DNA of 43,027 nt, taken from NCBI GenBank assembly GCA_016201825.1, contig JACQCD010000132.1, positions 1 to 43,027 of the forward strand. Direction: 5' to 3'. The stretch is from Nitrospirota bacterium (lineage in GTDB: Bacteria; Nitrospirota; Nitrospiria; 2-01-FULL-66-17). Position numbers and translations under genes: made by a program. Shown here piece by piece: positions 32,720 through 40,839 of the stretch (within the stretch, counting starts at the first letter, position 1; every line of letters starts with the position of its first letter). The notes under the pieces were generated by a model that was given only the letters and a program-made list of their open reading frames with translations, searched no databases and had not been told where the DNA came from.

Positions 32720-34000
32720 ATGACGGCATCCGATCACTCGGCCTATCGACCCGAGTATTGCACTCCCATTTACGACATGGCGGTGGCCCAGTTCGAAAAA
32801 GCCGCGGCCGTCATCGACCTCGACCCCAACGTCTGGCAGCGGTTCGTCGCTCCCAAGCGGGCGCTGATGGTGAGCGTTCCGATTCGCATGGAGGACGGGG
32901 CCATCCGCGTCTTCTCCGGTTACCGTGTGCACCACGACAACACGCTCGGACCGTCCAAAGGCGGGGTCCGCTACCACCCCGACGTGAACTTGGGCGAGGT
33001 GTGCGCGCTCGCCATGTGGATGACCTGGAAGTGCGCGTTGGTCGGGCTTCCCTTCGGCGGCGCGAAGGGCGGCATTCGCTGCGATCCGCATGCGATGTCG
33101 CGCCTGGAACTGCAACGTTTAACGAGACGGTATACCGCGGAGATCCTTCCCATCCTGGGTCCCGATATCGACGTGCCGGCGCCCGACATGGGAACGAACG
33201 AGCAGACCATGGCGTGGATGATGGATACCTACAGCCAATTCAAGGGCTATGCGGTCCCCGGCGTGGTAACCGGCAAACCCATCGCCATTGGAGGATCCCA
33301 GGGACGGAATGAGGCCACCGGCCGCGGCGTCGTCTACACCGTATTGGAGGCGATGCGACACCTCGGGATGCGCCCCGAGGGAGCCCGGGCGGCGATCCAG
33401 GGATTCGGCAACGTGGGATCCAACACGGCCAAGGCGTTGGCGGAGGCCGGCTGTACAGTCATCGCGATCAGCGACGTCAATGGCGGAGTGGTCAATGATC
33501 GCGGCCTCGACGTCGCGGACGCCATATCCTACGTGGAACGCCACGGCTCGCTCGACGGCTATTCCGGAGGAGAGGCCCTGACCAACACCGAGTTACTCGA
33601 ACTGCCATGCGATGTCCTGGTCCCCGCGGCGCTCTCGGCTCAAATCACCAAAGCCAACGCCGAACGTCTGCGATGTCGTATCGTGGCCGAAGGCGCCAAT
33701 GGCCCCACGCTTCTCGAGGCCGATCCGATTCTACAGAGCCGAGGCATCTTCGTCATCCCCGACATCCTCGCCAATGCCGGCGGGGTCACGGTCTCATACT
33801 TCGAATGGGTCCAGGGTCTGCAACACCTGTTTTGGAAGGAACGCGAAGTCTACGAACGCTTGCGCGAGATCATGACAACGGCGTTCGCACAGGTGCTCGC
33901 GACCGCGCAGGCCAAACACGTCGACATGCGGATGGCAGCCCTGATGATCGGGATCGAAAAAATCGCCAAAGCCAAGCTCGCACGAGGCGTATTCCCTTAA
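32720..34000 (+). CDS. Glu/Leu/Phe/Val dehydrogenase, glutamate dehydrogenase type
   Basis: About 426 residues. Reversible oxidative deamination of glutamate to 2-oxoglutarate and ammonium with NAD(P). The substrate region is LGPSKGGVRYHPDV (K80) and the catalytic lysine K116 lies in PFGGAKGGIR; PAPDMGTNEQTMAWMMDTYS follows. The coenzyme domain has AAIQGFGNVGSNTA (GxGNVG) at about 233. Length and motifs fit the hexameric 50-kDa class. Coenzyme preference cannot be read safely. The start ATG at 32720 is preceded by GGAGGAGG. It would link nitrogen assimilation to the 2-oxoglutarate pool of the por operon metabolism. Confidence 0.92.
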   Translation: MTASDHSAYRPEYCTPIYDMAVAQFEKAAAVIDLDPNVWQRFVAPKRALMVSVPIRMEDGAIRVFSGYRVHHDNTLGPSKGGVRYHPDVNLGEVCALAMWMTWKCALVGLPFGGAKGGIRCDPHAMSRLELQRLTRRYTAEILPILGPDIDVPAPDMGTNEQTMAWMMDTYSQFKGYAVPGVVTGKPIAIGGSQGRNEATGRGVVYTVLEAMRHLGMRPEGARAAIQGFGNVGSNTAKALAEAGCTVIAISDVNGGVVNDRGLDVADAISYVERHGSLDGYSGGEALTNTELLELPCDVLVPAALSAQITKANAERLRCRIVAEGANGPTLLEADPILQSRGIFVIPDILANAGGVTVSYFEWVQGLQHLFWKEREVYERLREIMTTAFAQVLATAQAKHVDMRMAALMIGIEKIAKAKLARGVFP

Positions 34001-34047
34001 CGCGGTTGATCTCTCGACAGCGCGTGCACCGAGCCGATGGGCCATGC

Positions 34048-34053
34048 TAAAAT
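34048..34053 (+). promoter_or_regulatory. -10 element of the fibronectin-III lipoprotein gene (leaderless type)
   Basis: TGCTAAAAT (TG extension plus TAAAAT) ends 5 bp before the ATG at 34059, with no ribosome-binding site between. This supports 34059 rather than 34044 as the start codon. Confidence 0.4.
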
Positions 34054-34058
34054 ACCGA

Positions 34059-35639
34059 ATGGCTCGGCTCAAGGCTTTCCGACTCATCCGCGTCTGGGCA
34101 TACGCGCTCGTGCTCGCGTCGCCCCTCCCCGGGTGCGGGAACATGGACTCTCTCCCCTCCGGCGAACCACCGCTGCAGGCACCTGACGGCGTCGTCGTGG
34201 AGATCGTCGACCTCAGTGTTCGTTTGACATGGAATCCGGTGCCCGGAGCCTCGACATACCTCGTGTCGTGGGACGAAGGGTCGACCGCCACGCCGGGCTC
34301 GGCCCATCACGCAACCACCACCAACACGTCGTACCTGCTCACCGGTCTCGCCTCGGAGCAGACCTATGCCTACGTGATTCAGGCGGCCAATGGGCGGGGT
34401 GACGCCGGCTACCCTTCGTCGGTCGTCACCGCCACGCCGTCGACGGCCCTTCCGGGCGCGCCTCAACGCGTCCAAGCCACGGCCGGCGACGGTCTGGTCA
34501 CACTCCAATGGGAACCGGTGGCCGGGGCGCTCACCTACCGGGTCTCCGTCTCGAGCAAAGACGGAAACCAGACGCTCAAGGACGTCGCGTTGCCCAAAGC
34601 CCTTCACACGTCCTTACGCAATGGGGTGACATATAGCTATACTGTCCGCGCCATCAACGGCATCGACCGGAACGGCGTCGACCGGGTTGGCCCGCCATCC
34701 GACCCGGTCGACGCGAAACCCATGCCGACCCAGCCAGGAGTTCCGGTCATCATCGACGTCACGGTTGGACTCGAAAACGGCGCTGCCGGCCTCTCGAGCC
34801 CCTTTGTCGATCTCTCGTGGACCGCCGTCGATTACGCGAGCGAATATCGCGTCTATGCCAAGAAGGGACTCACGGGTACCGAAGAGTCCCTCACTCTTCG
34901 CGACGTTCCGTTCAAAGCCACTCGGTATACCCACCGCGGGCCCGAGATCGGTTCGATGTACTTCTACTCGGTCGAAGCCGTCAACGATGGCGTCCCGGGA
35001 GGCCGATCGGAGGAGGTTCGCGCCACGCCATTGCCATCCCCTCTTCCGGGCGCCCCATTCCCCACCGGCTTGGCCGTCGAACCGGTCGGAACAACGTCAC
35101 CTCTGTGCCCCACCGCGTTGAGCGGGTCAGCCACCAACGATATCGTGGTGTGCTGGAGCCCCGTGTCCGCTGCCGACTCGGGATACCGCGTGTCGTGGCA
35201 ATGGCAGCCCGCTCCGTGCGGTCCGATATCGTCCGGTTCAGACACCGTCGCCACCAACTCCTACCTGCAGACCGGGACGATCCAGGACGCCTCGTATACC
35301 TACACGGTTCAGGTGAATGGAAGCGCGGGTGGGACGGCGCCGAATGTCCTCCTCGGACCGCTGGCGCCTCGCACGGTGAGCGCCGCGCCCAGCAGCGGTG
35401 GAGGGGCCGTCGACCTCGAGTGGACCACATCCACCTCGACAACCGTGGCCGAACAGCGGCTCTACCGTGGCTCCTCCGCAGCCGGCCCATGCACCCTCGT
35501 CACGAGTTTTGCCGGCAATTCCTCGACCACCTACACGGACACCAGCGTCTCGACGGGGACCACGTACTACTACGTTCTCAGGGCGTTTGATGGGACGCGC
35601 GAGTCCATGGACTCCGATCAGCTTTCGGCAACCCCTTGA
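34059..35639 (+). CDS. Putative lipoprotein with five fibronectin type III-like domains
   Basis: 526 residues. The basic N-terminus and hydrophobic core (RVWAYALVLAS) end in LPGC, a plausible though not ideal lipobox (Pro at -2) with Cys26 as lipidation site. Five FN3-like units follow, recognisable by VxLxWxPVxGAxxYxVS: at about 45, 135, 225, 330 and 440, each ending with a YTYxVxAxNxxG strand and joined by Pro-rich linkers (TALPGAPQRVQA, SPLPGAPFP). No catalytic domain is present. Surface adhesion or matrix binding is an inference. Gly/Thr/Ser-rich composition. Start chosen from the adjacent -10 box. Confidence 0.75.
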   Translation: MARLKAFRLIRVWAYALVLASPLPGCGNMDSLPSGEPPLQAPDGVVVEIVDLSVRLTWNPVPGASTYLVSWDEGSTATPGSAHHATTTNTSYLLTGLASEQTYAYVIQAANGRGDAGYPSSVVTATPSTALPGAPQRVQATAGDGLVTLQWEPVAGALTYRVSVSSKDGNQTLKDVALPKALHTSLRNGVTYSYTVRAINGIDRNGVDRVGPPSDPVDAKPMPTQPGVPVIIDVTVGLENGAAGLSSPFVDLSWTAVDYASEYRVYAKKGLTGTEESLTLRDVPFKATRYTHRGPEIGSMYFYSVEAVNDGVPGGRSEEVRATPLPSPLPGAPFPTGLAVEPVGTTSPLCPTALSGSATNDIVVCWSPVSAADSGYRVSWQWQPAPCGPISSGSDTVATNSYLQTGTIQDASYTYTVQVNGSAGGTAPNVLLGPLAPRTVSAAPSSGGGAVDLEWTTSTSTTVAEQRLYRGSSAAGPCTLVTSFAGNSSTTYTDTSVSTGTTYYYVLRAFDGTRESMDSDQLSATP

Positions 35640-35655
35640 GCGAGTCGTGGTCGGA

Positions 35656-36405
35656 TCAGGCCGGATGGTCGCGTTTCCACAGGACGGTCAAGGCTTCAAA
35701 TACATCGTCCGTGAAAGGACCATAAACACAGGGGCTCAACGTCACCCCGGTGACGGTCAGGCACCCGTCTGACCGTTGGCAAATGTGGATGGTCGCTAGT
35801 CCCGCCAGCTCCAAGCTCTCGGCAGTCTGCGCGGCCAGCGCCTCGACCTCCGTCTCGTCCTTTCGGCGCTCGGCTCGGAACGAAGCCGCTCCCCCCTCCT
35901 CGGAGAGCTCATGCACCGAGCACCCCAACAGAGCATGTTCCGCCCGGTCGTCTCGGCAGAGCGAGACTTCAAAGCAACGAACCTCACGCCCCTCGCCGTG
36001 TCCTCCCGACCACGGCGAGGCTGTGCCAACCCCCGCGCGTCCGAGTCGGCGCGACCACAGGTGAGAATCGAGAACGTACTCAACGACCTCCGGACGCGGA
36101 AGATAGACATTCGCCCCCAACCGTAGAAATTCGCCCCGCCTGCGCGCCAGGGGAAGAAATTCGTCTCGTCGGGTCGGGACCACGAGCGTGCTCCGCTCGC
36201 GACTGACCAAGATGCGCAACTCCTCGATCCATGACGGATGAGTGGGTTGGGACACGAGGTAGAACTGGTGAACATACTCCGGCTGGAACGCCGTATCCAC
36301 CCCCACGACGAGCCAACCATGGCGTTTAAATGGAGCCACCACGGCCTTGCCCGGCCCCTCACCGACCCCGGTCACCACGACCCTCTTAATCAATCGTTTA
36401 ATCAC
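35656..36405 (-). CDS. ATP-grasp/carbamoyl-phosphate-synthase-like protein, degenerate
   Basis: About 249 residues. It opens with a Rossmann-like strand VVVTGVGEGPGKAVVAPFK and VGVDTAFQPEYVHQFYLV, like the PreATP-grasp domain of carbamoyl phosphate synthase-type ligases. An EFLPLARRRGEFLRLG segment follows, with a VEYVLDSHLWSRRLGRAGVGTAS stretch resembling the lid-side helix. The C-terminal half lacks recognisable Mg/ATP residues (GVTLSPCVYGPFTDDVF in place of the ExN motif), so catalysis is doubtful. The start is uncertain: GTG at 36405 or TTG at 36426. Convergent with the lipoprotein gene (16 bp apart). Function unknown. Confidence 0.6.
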   Translation of the reverse strand: MIKRLIKRVVVTGVGEGPGKAVVAPFKRHGWLVVGVDTAFQPEYVHQFYLVSQPTHPSWIEELRILVSRERSTLVVPTRRDEFLPLARRRGEFLRLGANVYLPRPEVVEYVLDSHLWSRRLGRAGVGTASPWSGGHGEGREVRCFEVSLCRDDRAEHALLGCSVHELSEEGGAASFRAERRKDETEVEALAAQTAESLELAGLATIHICQRSDGCLTVTGVTLSPCVYGPFTDDVFEALTVLWKRDHPA

Positions 36406-36536
36406 GCGTCGACGTACCCCAGACAAAAGTTACTTCAAGTGCCATGCCTGCCGGAATCCGATTTGGACGGCCTGGCCACTCGTGCTGCCAGTAATCCGGC
36501 CGATCCGACGACCAGGCTGCTGGTTTTCTGTCGGCC

Positions 36537-36566
36537 TTGATTTGTGTCGCGATCCCTGCGTAGAAT
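36537..36566 (+). promoter_or_regulatory. Promoter of the 36587-37324 gene pair
   Basis: TTGATT (36537-36542), 18-bp spacer, TAGAAT (36561-36566). Transcription would begin near 36573, about 14 nt before the ATG at 36587. Confidence 0.5.
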
Positions 36567-36586
36567 CAATCATAAAACTATCGTGG

Positions 36587-36877
36587 ATGGACATGAACCC
36601 GATCGAACTCAATGATCCCCAGGAAATCGAAGCGCTGCTCGGGAAGATCTCGTTAACCGGCCAAGGCTTCTGCACGGACTGCCTCTTGGCCGACGTGTTT
36701 GACGCAGGGTTGACGTACCCCGATTTTCTCAAAGCCCACGGCAGCGATCCCGACGCGCGATATGAAGATCAGAGCCCGGCCTGGGCGAACTACCACGTCC
36801 GCCAAGGGAAGAAGGTTTTTATCGTCTACGGCGGCAACGGAACGCCACGCCGGACTCACACCACCGACACGCCCTGA
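36587..36877 (+). CDS. Small hypothetical protein with a CxxC pair
   Basis: 96 residues from the ATG at 36587 (or 94 from 36593). Not recognised. It is acidic, with MNPIELNDPQEIEALLGKI, a FCTDCLLADVFDAG stretch containing a CxxC, YPDFLKAHGSDPDAR, and a C-terminal strand KVFIVYGGNGTPR. One CxxC alone does not prove metal binding. It is followed at 18 bp by a DUF1841-like gene on the same strand, so the pair is probably co-transcribed from the promoter at 36537. The same frame is open further upstream, but without a credible start. Confidence 0.55.
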   Translation: MDMNPIELNDPQEIEALLGKISLTGQGFCTDCLLADVFDAGLTYPDFLKAHGSDPDARYEDQSPAWANYHVRQGKKVFIVYGGNGTPRRTHTTDTP

Positions 36878-36895
36878 CGCTCGAGGCAGACATCC

Positions 36896-37324
36896 ATGCT
36901 CTTTGATAAAGACAATCAATGGCGATTTACCACCATCGCCAGAAGACGTCTCGAAACGACCGAGTTCGAAGGCGAAGAAGCCCTCATCGCGCAGGCGATG
37001 GATCTCCACCCGGAATTGGATCCCATCTGGGAATTGGCTGAATTGTCAGCCACTCCCCAGGAAGTCAACGGCACGGTCGTCAATCCGTTCATCCACACCG
37101 CCCTTCACGTCCTGATCGAAAAGCAACTCGAAGAAAAGTCGCCCCCCGAGGTCGTCGACACCCTTCGAGGATTGTCGGAACAGGGCGTTGACCGGCACGA
37201 AGCCGTCCACGCCATCGCCTCCGTCTATGCCGAACTCTACTTCACCAGCTTCAGGCGTGGCAACAGCTTCGAAGAAACCTCCTATGTCGAGCTGCTCAAG
37301 CAACTCGGCGCCTCACCCACCTGA
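36896..37324 (+). CDS. DUF1841-like protein
   Basis: 142 residues. The segment NPFIHTALHVLIEKQLEEKSPPEVVDTLRGL followed by VDRHEAVHAIASVYAELYF corresponds to the conserved centre of DUF1841 (FLHLxLHLAIxEQ ... HEAEHxMxExL), including a His-x3-His and a HExxH-like cluster (HEAVH). Whether these bind metal is not known. The family is cytoplasmic and uncharacterised. No signal or membrane segment. Second gene of the small operon starting at 36587 and convergent with the zinc-ribbon gene at 37337. Confidence 0.65.
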   Translation: MLFDKDNQWRFTTIARRRLETTEFEGEEALIAQAMDLHPELDPIWELAELSATPQEVNGTVVNPFIHTALHVLIEKQLEEKSPPEVVDTLRGLSEQGVDRHEAVHAIASVYAELYFTSFRRGNSFEETSYVELLKQLGASPT

Positions 37325-37336
37325 CCGTCGGCCGTC

Positions 37337-37534
37337 CTACTCGGTCTGTCCCGGCTTGAGCGGCTCGTGGCATCGCTCACAGTGATCGTTCCCGTAGGGA
37401 TTGTCGTAACGGCACTCCGGGCAAATCAGTCGTCTGGGGTCCCAGCCGTCCGACGGGAATTCGTGCAGGCAGCGTTCGCAAAAGCTTGAGCGAGTCTCGT
37501 TCTCCCGGCCACACCGCGGGCAAGTGACCATCAC
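37337..37534 (-). CDS. Double zinc-ribbon small protein
   Basis: 65 residues with two zinc ribbons in tandem: CPRCGRENETRSSFCERC and CPECRYDNPYGNDHCERC, each of the form CxxC-x10-12-CxxC. Proteins like this are often accessory nucleic-acid- or protein-binding modules; no specific function can be given. Located just downstream (minus strand) of the por operon terminator, so it probably has its own weak promoter or depends on read-through. Start ATG at 37534 (tandem ATG). Confidence 0.7.
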   Translation of the reverse strand: MMVTCPRCGRENETRSSFCERCLHEFPSDGWDPRRLICPECRYDNPYGNDHCERCHEPLKPGQTE

Positions 37535-37565
37535 TCCGACCGCCTCCCCACACCGCTAGAACGCC

Positions 37566-37595
37566 AAAAGGCCGATCCCCTCTCGGAGATCGGCC
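37566..37595 (-). terminator. Intrinsic terminator of the por operon
   Basis: Minus strand: GGCCGATC, loop TCCGAGAGGG, GATCGGCC, then TTTT. 8-bp GC-rich stem 18 bp after the porD stop codon. Confidence 0.8.
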
Positions 37596-37613
37596 CCATG
37601 AAACATGGTCTGC

Positions 37614-37877
37614 TTAAAATTTGTGAAACCCTAATTTCGACATCTCGAACCCCTCCACCACCTCGGTGATGGGAACCATCTTGATCGCATGGTGCTTGGC
37701 GAGCGTATCACAGATCCCCACGCAGATCTCACATCCCTTGCAGCGATCCACCGCCACATACGCCGTGTTCCTCTTGACGTCGTAATTGATGGTGTTCGAT
37801 TCAGGGCAGAACTGCGTGCACAACCGACAACTGGTCGCCGAACAAATGTCGACATCGATTTGCGCCACTGCGTACAT
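37614..37877 (-). CDS. porD: 2-oxoacid:ferredoxin oxidoreductase, delta (2[4Fe-4S] ferredoxin) subunit
   Basis: 87 residues. Two iron-sulfur motifs: ICSATSCRLCTQFCPE (Cys spacing C-x4-C-x2-C-x3-C-P) and CKGCEICVGICDTLAK (C-x2-C-x2-C-x3-C). It would pass electrons between the TPP-bearing catalytic subunit and external ferredoxin. The first motif is unusual in having four residues after the first Cys. Last gene of the operon; 30 bp from porG. The C-terminal extension (VPITEVVEGFEMSKLGFHKF) resembles that of PorD proteins. Confidence 0.85.
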   Translation of the reverse strand: MYAVAQIDVDICSATSCRLCTQFCPESNTINYDVKRNTAYVAVDRCKGCEICVGICDTLAKHHAIKMVPITEVVEGFEMSKLGFHKF

Positions 37878-37907
37878 GGATCACCCCTGTCTCAAAGTTA
37901 TGTCGCG

Positions 37908-38618
37908 CTACCGACCGGCCGCCGCCAGCGCCGCCGTCTCGGCCACCGAGAGATCGTTCCACTTGTGATCCACCGCGTACTTGTGCGCGGCCTTGACCAC
38001 GTCCATGTTCTTCTGAATGAGCTCGACCTTTTTCCCGAACTTTTTCTCGATCACATTGTCCAGCGAGGCCGTGCCCCCCGACACCACGAACCCTTTTCCG
38101 AGGAAACGCTCTTTGACCGACTGCTCGAGCGAGATCAGATCCGGCAGACCGATGACGGCAGCGACCGCTCCAGCCATCGCCATGTTGGTGGCCAACTCGG
38201 TTCCGGCGACTTCGGCGGCCAGCTTGCTCGCCGGGATATAAAATACCTTGGCTTTCTTCTCCCGAAGCTCTCTGGCCTGGTCGGGCTCGAGTTCCAGCGG
38301 TTTTTCGGAGTTGATCAGCACGACGCCTTCATCTTTCAGCCCCGAATAAAACGGCATCGTGTACGATTTCCCGTGCGTGATCACCTGGGTGTGGAAGATC
38401 ATGATCACGTTGGGGTAGATGATCTCGCCGATTTCGAAGATCCGCCCCTCGGCGACGCGCACATAGCTCTCAACCGGCGCCATGCGCTTCTCGGACCCGA
38501 AGAAGGGAACCAGGGTGCTTTCGCCGCCCGCAATGATCACCCCATTGCTCATCACGTGGGACGCCGTCACCACGCCTTGACCGCCGATTCCGGCCATCCG
38601 GATGTTATACCGCTTCAT
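37908..38618 (-). CDS. porG: 2-oxoacid:ferredoxin oxidoreductase, gamma subunit
   Basis: 236 residues. The gamma domain opens MKRYNIRMAGIGGQGVVTASHVM, the diagnostic GxGGQG motif, followed by SEKRMAPVESYVRVA and the core TMPFYSGLKDEGVVLIN. It completes the catalytic core with alpha and beta subunits in the oxidoreductase that interconverts a 2-oxoacid plus CoA and ferredoxin with acyl-CoA and CO2. Length fits. Whether the complex works on pyruvate or 2-oxoglutarate cannot be told from this subunit. Confidence 0.9.
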   Translation of the reverse strand: MKRYNIRMAGIGGQGVVTASHVMSNGVIIAGGESTLVPFFGSEKRMAPVESYVRVAEGRIFEIGEIIYPNVIMIFHTQVITHGKSYTMPFYSGLKDEGVVLINSEKPLELEPDQARELREKKAKVFYIPASKLAAEVAGTELATNMAMAGAVAAVIGLPDLISLEQSVKERFLGKGFVVSGGTASLDNVIEKKFGKKVELIQKNMDVVKAAHKYAVDHKWNDLSVAETAALAAAGR

Positions 38619-38654
38619 ACTGTTCTCTCCCTTGGGCGACCCACCGGATCGCCC

Positions 38655-39536
38655 CTACGTTCCAGCGACGGCTTTCGCCTTGCTCTTCTTCTCCTGCTCG
38701 ATCCGTTCCAGGTAGGCCTTGGCTTCGTCGGAGATGATCTCCATGAACCCGTAGCGGTCTTTCTCCACCGCACGGGCATCATCCATCACCTTGGGGGTTG
38801 GGATCGCGTACTCGATGTTGCAGGACGTATACGCCTGAACATAGGTCGGTCCCACCTCGCGGGCGATCAGCACCGCCTTCCGAATGACGTTCGCGATCCG
38901 GGTGGGGTTGGTCGGCGCCAGGCGCGCGATGTACGCCACACCGGCGGTCTTCGCCAGGCCGATCATGTCCATCTTTTCGAACTTCTTGCCGAAGGGCGCC
39001 ATCTTGAGCACCATGCCCTTGTTGGTCATGCCGCTCTCCTGCCCACCGGTGTTCCCATACACCTCGTTGTCCAACATCACGGTGGTGAACTTCTCTTTCC
39101 GGAACCAGGAGTGCATCACGCAGCTAAAACCGATGTCCGAAAGGCCGCCGTCGCCCGCCATCACCACCACGTCCTTGGTCTGGTTTGGGAAACGAATCTC
39201 CAGGCCCCGCTTGAGCCCGGAGGCCACCCCGTTGGTGTCCCCGTAGTTTCCGTAAATGAAGGGAATCGACGCCTGAGAGAGGGCCAATCGCCCGCAACCC
39301 GCGGTTCCCAAAATCACGGTGTGTTCGGGGCAGGGAAGCCCGATCAAGGCCACGCGGATGAAGAGCGTCATCGCACAGCCGGCGCACATCGGATGTTCCT
39401 CGAGCACTTCCTTAAAGGTTCCCAACTCGCTGACCTTGACGTCGCGACCGTATGGCCCACGCTCGACCAGGTCGACGTATTCCTTCGGCATGTACGACTC
39501 AAAGCCGGGTGCAATCCGTAATGTCTCGAGTGACAT
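38655..39536 (-). CDS. porB: 2-oxoacid:ferredoxin oxidoreductase, beta (TPP-binding) subunit
   Basis: 293 residues. TPP/Mg site: MAGDGGLSDIGFSCVMHS (GDG ... ) and DNEVYGNTGGQES; cysteines in CAGCAMTLF near residue 50 and elsewhere could bind the proximal cluster, as in other beta subunits. AxxGCGRLALSQ preceded by VILGTAGCG is typical. It is the site of decarboxylation/carboxylation. In reductive-TCA bacteria such an enzyme fixes CO2 onto acetyl- or succinyl-CoA. Spacing to porA 22 bp. Confidence 0.92.
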   Translation of the reverse strand: MSLETLRIAPGFESYMPKEYVDLVERGPYGRDVKVSELGTFKEVLEEHPMCAGCAMTLFIRVALIGLPCPEHTVILGTAGCGRLALSQASIPFIYGNYGDTNGVASGLKRGLEIRFPNQTKDVVVMAGDGGLSDIGFSCVMHSWFRKEKFTTVMLDNEVYGNTGGQESGMTNKGMVLKMAPFGKKFEKMDMIGLAKTAGVAYIARLAPTNPTRIANVIRKAVLIAREVGPTYVQAYTSCNIEYAIPTPKVMDDARAVEKDRYGFMEIISDEAKAYLERIEQEKKSKAKAVAGT

Positions 39537-39558
39537 GGTTTCTCCTTAGTAGATCGGA

Positions 39559-40836
39559 TTAGACGGTAAGAGGTTTCGTCGTCATCCGGGCTTCATTGGG
39601 CGTCTTGTAGAGATACTCGAGAATCAGTTCCGTCGGCATCGACATCCCGCCGAACACCCGCGGCCCCGGAACGATCTCGGCCTTGGTCTGACCGAACAGC
39701 GCCGACCGGACCTCCTTCGCCATCCATCCGACACAGTTGAACTCGGGCACGATGATCCGCTTCGCGTGGCGACACGCCTCGATCAATTCCTGCGTGGGGA
39801 ACGGCCGGAGCGATCGGATCTTGACGAGGCCGATCGTGTCTCCCTTTTCCCCGGCCTGCCGGACCGCTTCGCGGGACTGGGACACGGCGCTGCCGGACGC
39901 CACGATCATCGTCTCGGCCCCCGGATTCACCACCTCGATCAGCCCCCCCATGTATTTCTTGATCCAGGGGCGCGCCCGATCCTGCGCCGCCCAAATCTCT
40001 TGCTGCCACGACGCGTGCATCTGGTAGCTGATGAAATTACTCTTCTGGATCGGCGCGTCGCGGGACAGGCGGGCCGGCGGATTCTCGTTGTCCATCATCG
40101 GCACCGCCTCGTGGTAGCACTCGCGCGGCGGCAGCTTGATGTCGTCGGGAGGCAGTTCGACCCAGCCGCGGGCGTGCGTCACGAAGAAGCCGTCGACCGC
40201 AACCGCCACGGGAAGGGTCACTTCGCATTTCTCGGAGATCATGTACGCCTTGAGCGGGAAATCGTAGAAGTCCTGCTGATTCTCCGCGTGGAACACGATC
40301 ACCCCGGAGTTGAGCAGATACGAGAGCTCGACGTTGTCCGGCTGAATCGCGAGTGGAGCGTTGATCACGCGGCACACCACCAGGAGGAGAAGCGGCATTC
40401 GGCCGCCCGGCCACGAGGTGATGACCTCCATCCCGCGCATGAGACCGGGACCCGCCGTGGCGGTCAACGCGCGAACCCCGGCTCGTGACGCCCCGGCCAC
40501 CGCGGACATCACGCCGTACTCCTCTTCACCGCGGTAATAATCCTTTAAATAGCCCTCGGCGTAGAGATACCCCACCTGCTGCATCGTCTCGCTCTGAGGC
40601 GTGATCGGATACGAGATCGCAATATCCACGTTCGCTCGCCGAATTGCTTCCTTGGCGGCTTCGCTGCCGGTGATAAAGGTCTTCGTGCGCGGCGCTTCGA
40701 AGAACAGATACTCAGGCGTCACGACGCGCTGCTTCGCGGCCTTGTTTTCCTTCTCCTTGGCCTTCGGCGCCTCGGTCGCGGTGATGACGTCGCCTTGGGG
40801 GTTCGTCTTAACCTCTGTTTGCAGCCCTTCAGCCAT
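39559..40836 (-). CDS. porA: 2-oxoacid:ferredoxin oxidoreductase, alpha subunit
   Basis: 425 residues. The pyrimidine-binding half shows GSEAAKEAIRRANVDIAISYPITPQSETMQQVG, EEEYGVMSAVAGASRAGVRALTATAGPGLMRGME and the C-terminal transketolase-like domain ETMIVASGSAVSQSREAV, IGLVKIRSLRPFP and EFNCVGWMAKEVRSALF. The first about 50 residues are Lys/Glu-rich and unusual for the family, possibly a linker. Pyruvate- and 2-oxoglutarate-specific alpha subunits share this layout. Overlaps nothing; 3 bp after the epsilon-like gene, suggesting tight translational coupling. Confidence 0.92.
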   Translation of the reverse strand: MAEGLQTEVKTNPQGDVITATEAPKAKEKENKAAKQRVVTPEYLFFEAPRTKTFITGSEAAKEAIRRANVDIAISYPITPQSETMQQVGYLYAEGYLKDYYRGEEEYGVMSAVAGASRAGVRALTATAGPGLMRGMEVITSWPGGRMPLLLLVVCRVINAPLAIQPDNVELSYLLNSGVIVFHAENQQDFYDFPLKAYMISEKCEVTLPVAVAVDGFFVTHARGWVELPPDDIKLPPRECYHEAVPMMDNENPPARLSRDAPIQKSNFISYQMHASWQQEIWAAQDRARPWIKKYMGGLIEVVNPGAETMIVASGSAVSQSREAVRQAGEKGDTIGLVKIRSLRPFPTQELIEACRHAKRIIVPEFNCVGWMAKEVRSALFGQTKAEIVPGPRVFGGMSMPTELILEYLYKTPNEARMTTKPLTV

Positions 40837-40839
40837 ACG

